A stretch of 64,000 nt of DNA from Rhineura floridana (lineage: Eukaryota > Chordata > Lepidosauria > Squamata > Rhineuridae): assembly GCF_030035675.1 (NCBI RefSeq), contig NC_084484.1:184859434-184923433 (forward strand), read 5' to 3'. Below the pieces are notes generated by a model. It was not told the origin of the DNA. It made no database searches and was given only the letters and a program-made list of their open reading frames with translations. Below are positions 61,005 to 64,000 of this stretch, one piece after another; the stretch's first letter is position 1, and every line of letters begins with the position of its first letter. The translations under genes were made by a program, and so were the position numbers.

Positions 61005-62483
61005 TCATTAACAGGCAAAAACTCCTTGCAGTTTAAGAACGTACTTATAGCCAACAGGGCAGCTATAATGAATACACCAGGGGAGCAGGAGACCTGACCT
61101 CCTCTTTGAGATATTTTACTGTCCTACAGTACAATAACAATAAACAATACAGTACAATAACAATAAACAATACAGTACAATAACAATAAATTTGGTAACA
61201 TGTGCCTCTGAGCATATGGTGTGTGGTAGCAACACCTGCAATCAGGACTGTATCTCCAAAGATGGAGAATTACATTTTTTGTATGTTCTTCTTACTTTGC
61301 TTATTTTCTGTGTTATTACTGTTCCTACAGAGAAGCTAAAAGTTTGAGTGTTTTAATGTTTTTAGCTCCTGAGGAAGGAATATATTCCAAAACGCGTTGA
61401 TCAACATAAATCTATAACTAGCACCAAAGCTTGTCTCTCCTCTTTTTGACCTTCGTTTGGTGCTTTTTGTTCCTCCTATAGAGAAGCTAACCTAGAAAAT
61501 TATATTTTACTAATTATTCTAGAAATCTGTCAAATTTATTTTTATTATTTTCAAAGCCTTTTTATTACTGAGTGTCATATGATGATGAAGACAGCCTTTT
61601 GTGTTTCAAACTGGAGGTTCTATTCTATTTCTATTTTGGGTGCATTAAATTCAGTTGAATCTGAAACTGCAGCTTTGATGTAAAATTAGACTGATTACAA
61701 TATGTTGCTACTTCAGGAATGACTCTAGCTGCTGGAAAAAACAAACTTGGCCCGCCCAAGATGCATGTTTTCACACTGCTGTGCGTAAACTACTCCACTT
61801 AAGGAAAGATGGGCACGGACAATTAAAAACATAGAGCACACCTAGAATTTTGCTAGAACATATTTCACCTCTCACTATTTTATCTTGTGCTAACTGAGAC
61901 ACTCCTCATGTCCACTGGAGACTATTCTGCAGAATAGTCAGTGCCTTTATTCTACAATTGTTTTTGGATGGTTTTTTTTAGTGTAAACTATGCATAGTGT
62001 TGCTGTACTTCGCATATGCACAGAAACAGAAGCAAAGAAAAGAATATTTAATAGGAAACTTCACTAAAATTGCAAAATAAATCAAACATATTTAAAGTGA
62101 CTATCTGAACTATATCAATTGTTTTAATATTGTTGCTTACTCCTTGCTAAAACAAGATCAGCACAGCACAAATCTTGTTTCTGTTATTTGGACTGACTGT
62201 GGATGTTGCCACTATTCACCATATGCTCAGAGGAACATGTTACCAAATTCTTCCAAGCTACACAGGAAGTGGATTGGACTGTGAAAGACCAATCCAAATT
62301 GTGTTTGCATTTTTACAAATTTGTAGGGCAGTACAATGTCTCAGAGAGGAGGTCAGGTCTCCTGCTCCCCTGTTGCATTCACTATAGCTGCCCAATTTCC
62401 CTGCTTATTAAAATTTGATAGAAATATCTGTTGGCTAGAGGTATGTTCTTAAACCACAAGGGGTTTTGCCTATTAGTGAATTG
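61005..62483. repeat. Repeat Y region with inverted outer arms
   Basis: The left arm 61005-61255 (cattaacaggcaaaaactcc, ctgagcatatggtgtgtggt) is the inverse of the right arm, about 62165-62483. The right arm continues inward to 61770 as a copy of 16078-16597. The centre holds the motif discussed at 61369. No protein frame is recognised. Confidence 0.6.
61130..61190 (+). repeat. Tandem repeat (acaataaacaatacagtaca), about 3 units
   Basis: A 24-bp unit containing acaataacaataaacaatac is repeated about three times. Confidence 0.8.
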
Positions 62484-62526
62484 TCTACACTGGCTCTCTA
62501 GGGAGTTTTTCCCAGCCCTACGAGAA

Positions 62527-62753
62527 GAATGATTCACTAGAAAAGACAATAATGCTGGGAGAAACAGAAGGGAGTAGAAAAAGAGGAAGGCCAAACAAGA
62601 GATGGATTGATTCCATAAAGGAAGCCACAGACCTGACCTTACAAGATCTGAACAGGGTGGTTCATGACAGATGCTCTTGGAGGTCACAGATTCATAGGGT
62701 CACCATAAGTCATGGTCGACTTGAAGGCACATAACAACAACAACAACCTGGAG
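62527..62753 (+). mobile_element. BovB 3' fragment with AAC tail
   Basis: The + strand gives KRGRPNKRWIDSIKEATDL and ends gtcgacttgaaggcacataa followed by (caa)n, the BovB terminus. Confidence 0.87.
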
Positions 62754-62818
62754 ATGCCAGGGATTGACCCTTTTGCATGCAAAGCATGCTCAGCCAATGA
62801 GCTACAGACTTCCCCAGT
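62745..62818 (-). mobile_element. tRNA-headed SINE (second family), minus, short
   Basis: The reverse strand reads gtctgtagctcattggctga and gcatgcaaaagggtcaatcc. Confidence 0.55.
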
Positions 62819-62829
62819 TCTACTTCCAC

Positions 62830-63012
62830 TGTCAAGAGGCAGTGTGTTTCTGAATACCAGTTGCTGGAAACCCCAGGAGGGGAGAGTGCTCTTGTGTTCA
62901 AGTCCTGCTTGTAGCCTTCCTATTGGAGCATCTGGTTGGCCATTGTGAAAACAGGATGCTGGACTAGATGGGCTACTGGCCAGACCTAAGAGGTCTCTTG
63001 TGTTCTTGTGAT
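62830..63012 (+). mobile_element. CR1-A-like 3' tip, diverged
   Basis: It shows aggatgctggactagatggg and ends ctcttgtgttcttgtga, a diverged version of the 8-bp tail. Confidence 0.7.
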
Positions 63013-63144
63013 ATTCTGGCCAAAGGCTGGGATCAAGCCGGTGTTTCCTTCTACCCTTGCAAGGTAGGCCTTGTCTTGTTGAAAGCACAATACTTGAGGA
63101 AGAACTGATCCTCTTCTCCTTGGTCCTCTAAAGGGCTGGGATGG

Positions 63145-63310
63145 CGAGCTTTTATTTATTATTATTTATTACATGATTTTATATGCCACTTTTCCATACA
63201 AATATGCTCCAAGTGGCTTACAAAACTGCAAATAAAGACATCAATAGCAATCAATTCAAAAACATAACAATCGTTTCAAATCATTTCAAAACATAACAAT
63301 CCAGCCATAA
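63145..63310 (-). repeat. LINE 3' tail, antisense
   Basis: It shows (ttta)n and tatatgccacttttccatac, then caagtggcttacaaaactgc, an L2-like end. Confidence 0.55.
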
Positions 63311-63534
63311 CTCCAATTGATTACCTAACCTTTTCTTGGTTATAATCCAGCACTGTCAGTACTATGGATTGCTGCGAGAAGAGAAAGCTCATTTAGTCAC
63401 GGCGTGGAAGAGCCATTCAATCAGTGCCGCTTCTCCATTTCTTGGCTTACAGTTTGGCTTCTGCTTTGGGGTGCTGGCATTCGGGTAGCAGCCCATGACT
63501 TAATTGCACAGGTTCACACTGACGCTTGGTAATG

Positions 63535-63605
63535 CTAGGAACAGAGGAAGCTGCCTTATGTTGGATCAGATCTTTGGTTCATCCAGCTCGGTACTGTCTG
63601 CACTG
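63535..63605 (-). mobile_element. SINE (second family) 3' end
   Basis: The sequence ctaggaacagaggaagctgc and atcatctagctcggta-like text is the reverse of the family end. Confidence 0.5.
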
Positions 63606-63693
63606 TGTCTTGCCTCCCTCAGATGAGTCCTTAGAGGAGGAGGAGCAGGGGATTGGCACAGCAGACCCAGAAGAGGGAATAAGTATACCGACC

Positions 63694-63742
63694 CAAGATG
63701 GTAGAGTTGGAAGGGGCCTATAAGGCCATTGAGTCCAACCCT
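63694..63742 (-). mobile_element. CR1 3' tip (minus)
   Basis: The sequence tagagttggaaggggcctat followed by gagtccaaccc is the reverse of the CR1 end. Confidence 0.65.
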
Positions 63743-64000
63743 GTGCTCAGTGCAAGAATCCAGATTTCAGGGATGCAGGGTGGGGGGGCCTCCTGTTCAC
63801 TCCCTCAGTGTGGCTGGGGGCCTCAGCTGCATCCTGAACATCTTCTAGTAATGGGGGGTCTGCAGCTGCTTGTGGGGTGGGTCTGCTGCTTCCCTTTCCT
63901 GGCCTTTCGTATCTCCTTGTAGCCGGCCTGACTTGTGATTGTGTGTCTTCGGCCCTGCCCTGACTCATCGGATCTTCGGTACCTTGACTTTGGACTTCCC

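Larger units (their letters stand above)
63013..64000. other. ARRB1 intron 1, right edge
   Basis: It holds a LINE tail, a SINE end and a CR1 tip. The last 100 bp (cggatcttcggtaccttgac) look repetitive but I cannot assign a family. Confidence 0.45.

Overview
This is vertebrate nuclear DNA, most likely from a squamate reptile (a lizard). That reading rests on the repeat content: several CR1 LINE subfamilies with 8-bp tails, L2 LINEs, BovB/RTE LINE 3' ends, tRNA-headed SINEs with BovB-like tails, a 5S rRNA-headed SINE, and many palindromic hAT-like MITEs. The host genes are interrupted by GT-AG introns and there is a CpG-island promoter.

Two host genes can be named. (1) The 3' end of ATG16L2, the autophagy-related WD40 protein, lies on the + strand at 4226-21586. 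Six exons join in phase to 204 codons plus a stop and encode the last part of the beta-propeller. The 5' half lies left of the window. (2) The first coding exon of ARRB1 (beta-arrestin 1) lies on the + strand at 50159-50178, inside a CpG island. It encodes M-G-D-K-G-T-(R). The rest of the window, 50179-64000, is its first intron. Its presumed 5' UTR carries a short upstream ORF made mostly of a (CAG)11 run.

Two further coding pieces need attention. A well-formed 240-codon open frame at 41321-42043 looks like a terminal coding exon of an unidentified helical protein. A clean ATG16L2 exon encoding the first WD40 strand set lies alone, on the opposite strand, at 47927-48032, 26 kb beyond the ATG16L2 stop codon. 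That is a local inverted duplication, a rearrangement or an assembly error.

Layout. 1-4225: ATG16L2 intron holding a 5'-truncated CR1. 4226-21586: ATG16L2 3' exons, whose introns hold a near full-length antisense CR1 nested in an L2 (6917-10520), 5S-derived SINEs and a second CR1 subfamily (about 16607-19125). 21587-41320: intergenic or 3' UTR sequence with a TIR element, a CR1 that has both ORFs (about 26460-30503), an L2 with an open reverse transcriptase frame (31915-33899), CR1 3' ends and two long-hairpin hAT MITEs. 41321-49500: the unknown ORF, SINE clusters, the inverted ATG16L2 exon and a BovB remnant. 49500-50540: ARRB1 CpG island. 50540-64000: ARRB1 intron 1, with a YY1-motif palindrome and a 3.36-kb hAT-like element inserted in an older repeat whose uninterrupted copy lies at 19.4-20.5 kb.

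No database search was possible. Gene names rest on recalled vertebrate protein sequences, and repeat families on diagnostic motifs and ends. Repeat boundaries are approximate unless a target-site duplication is given.
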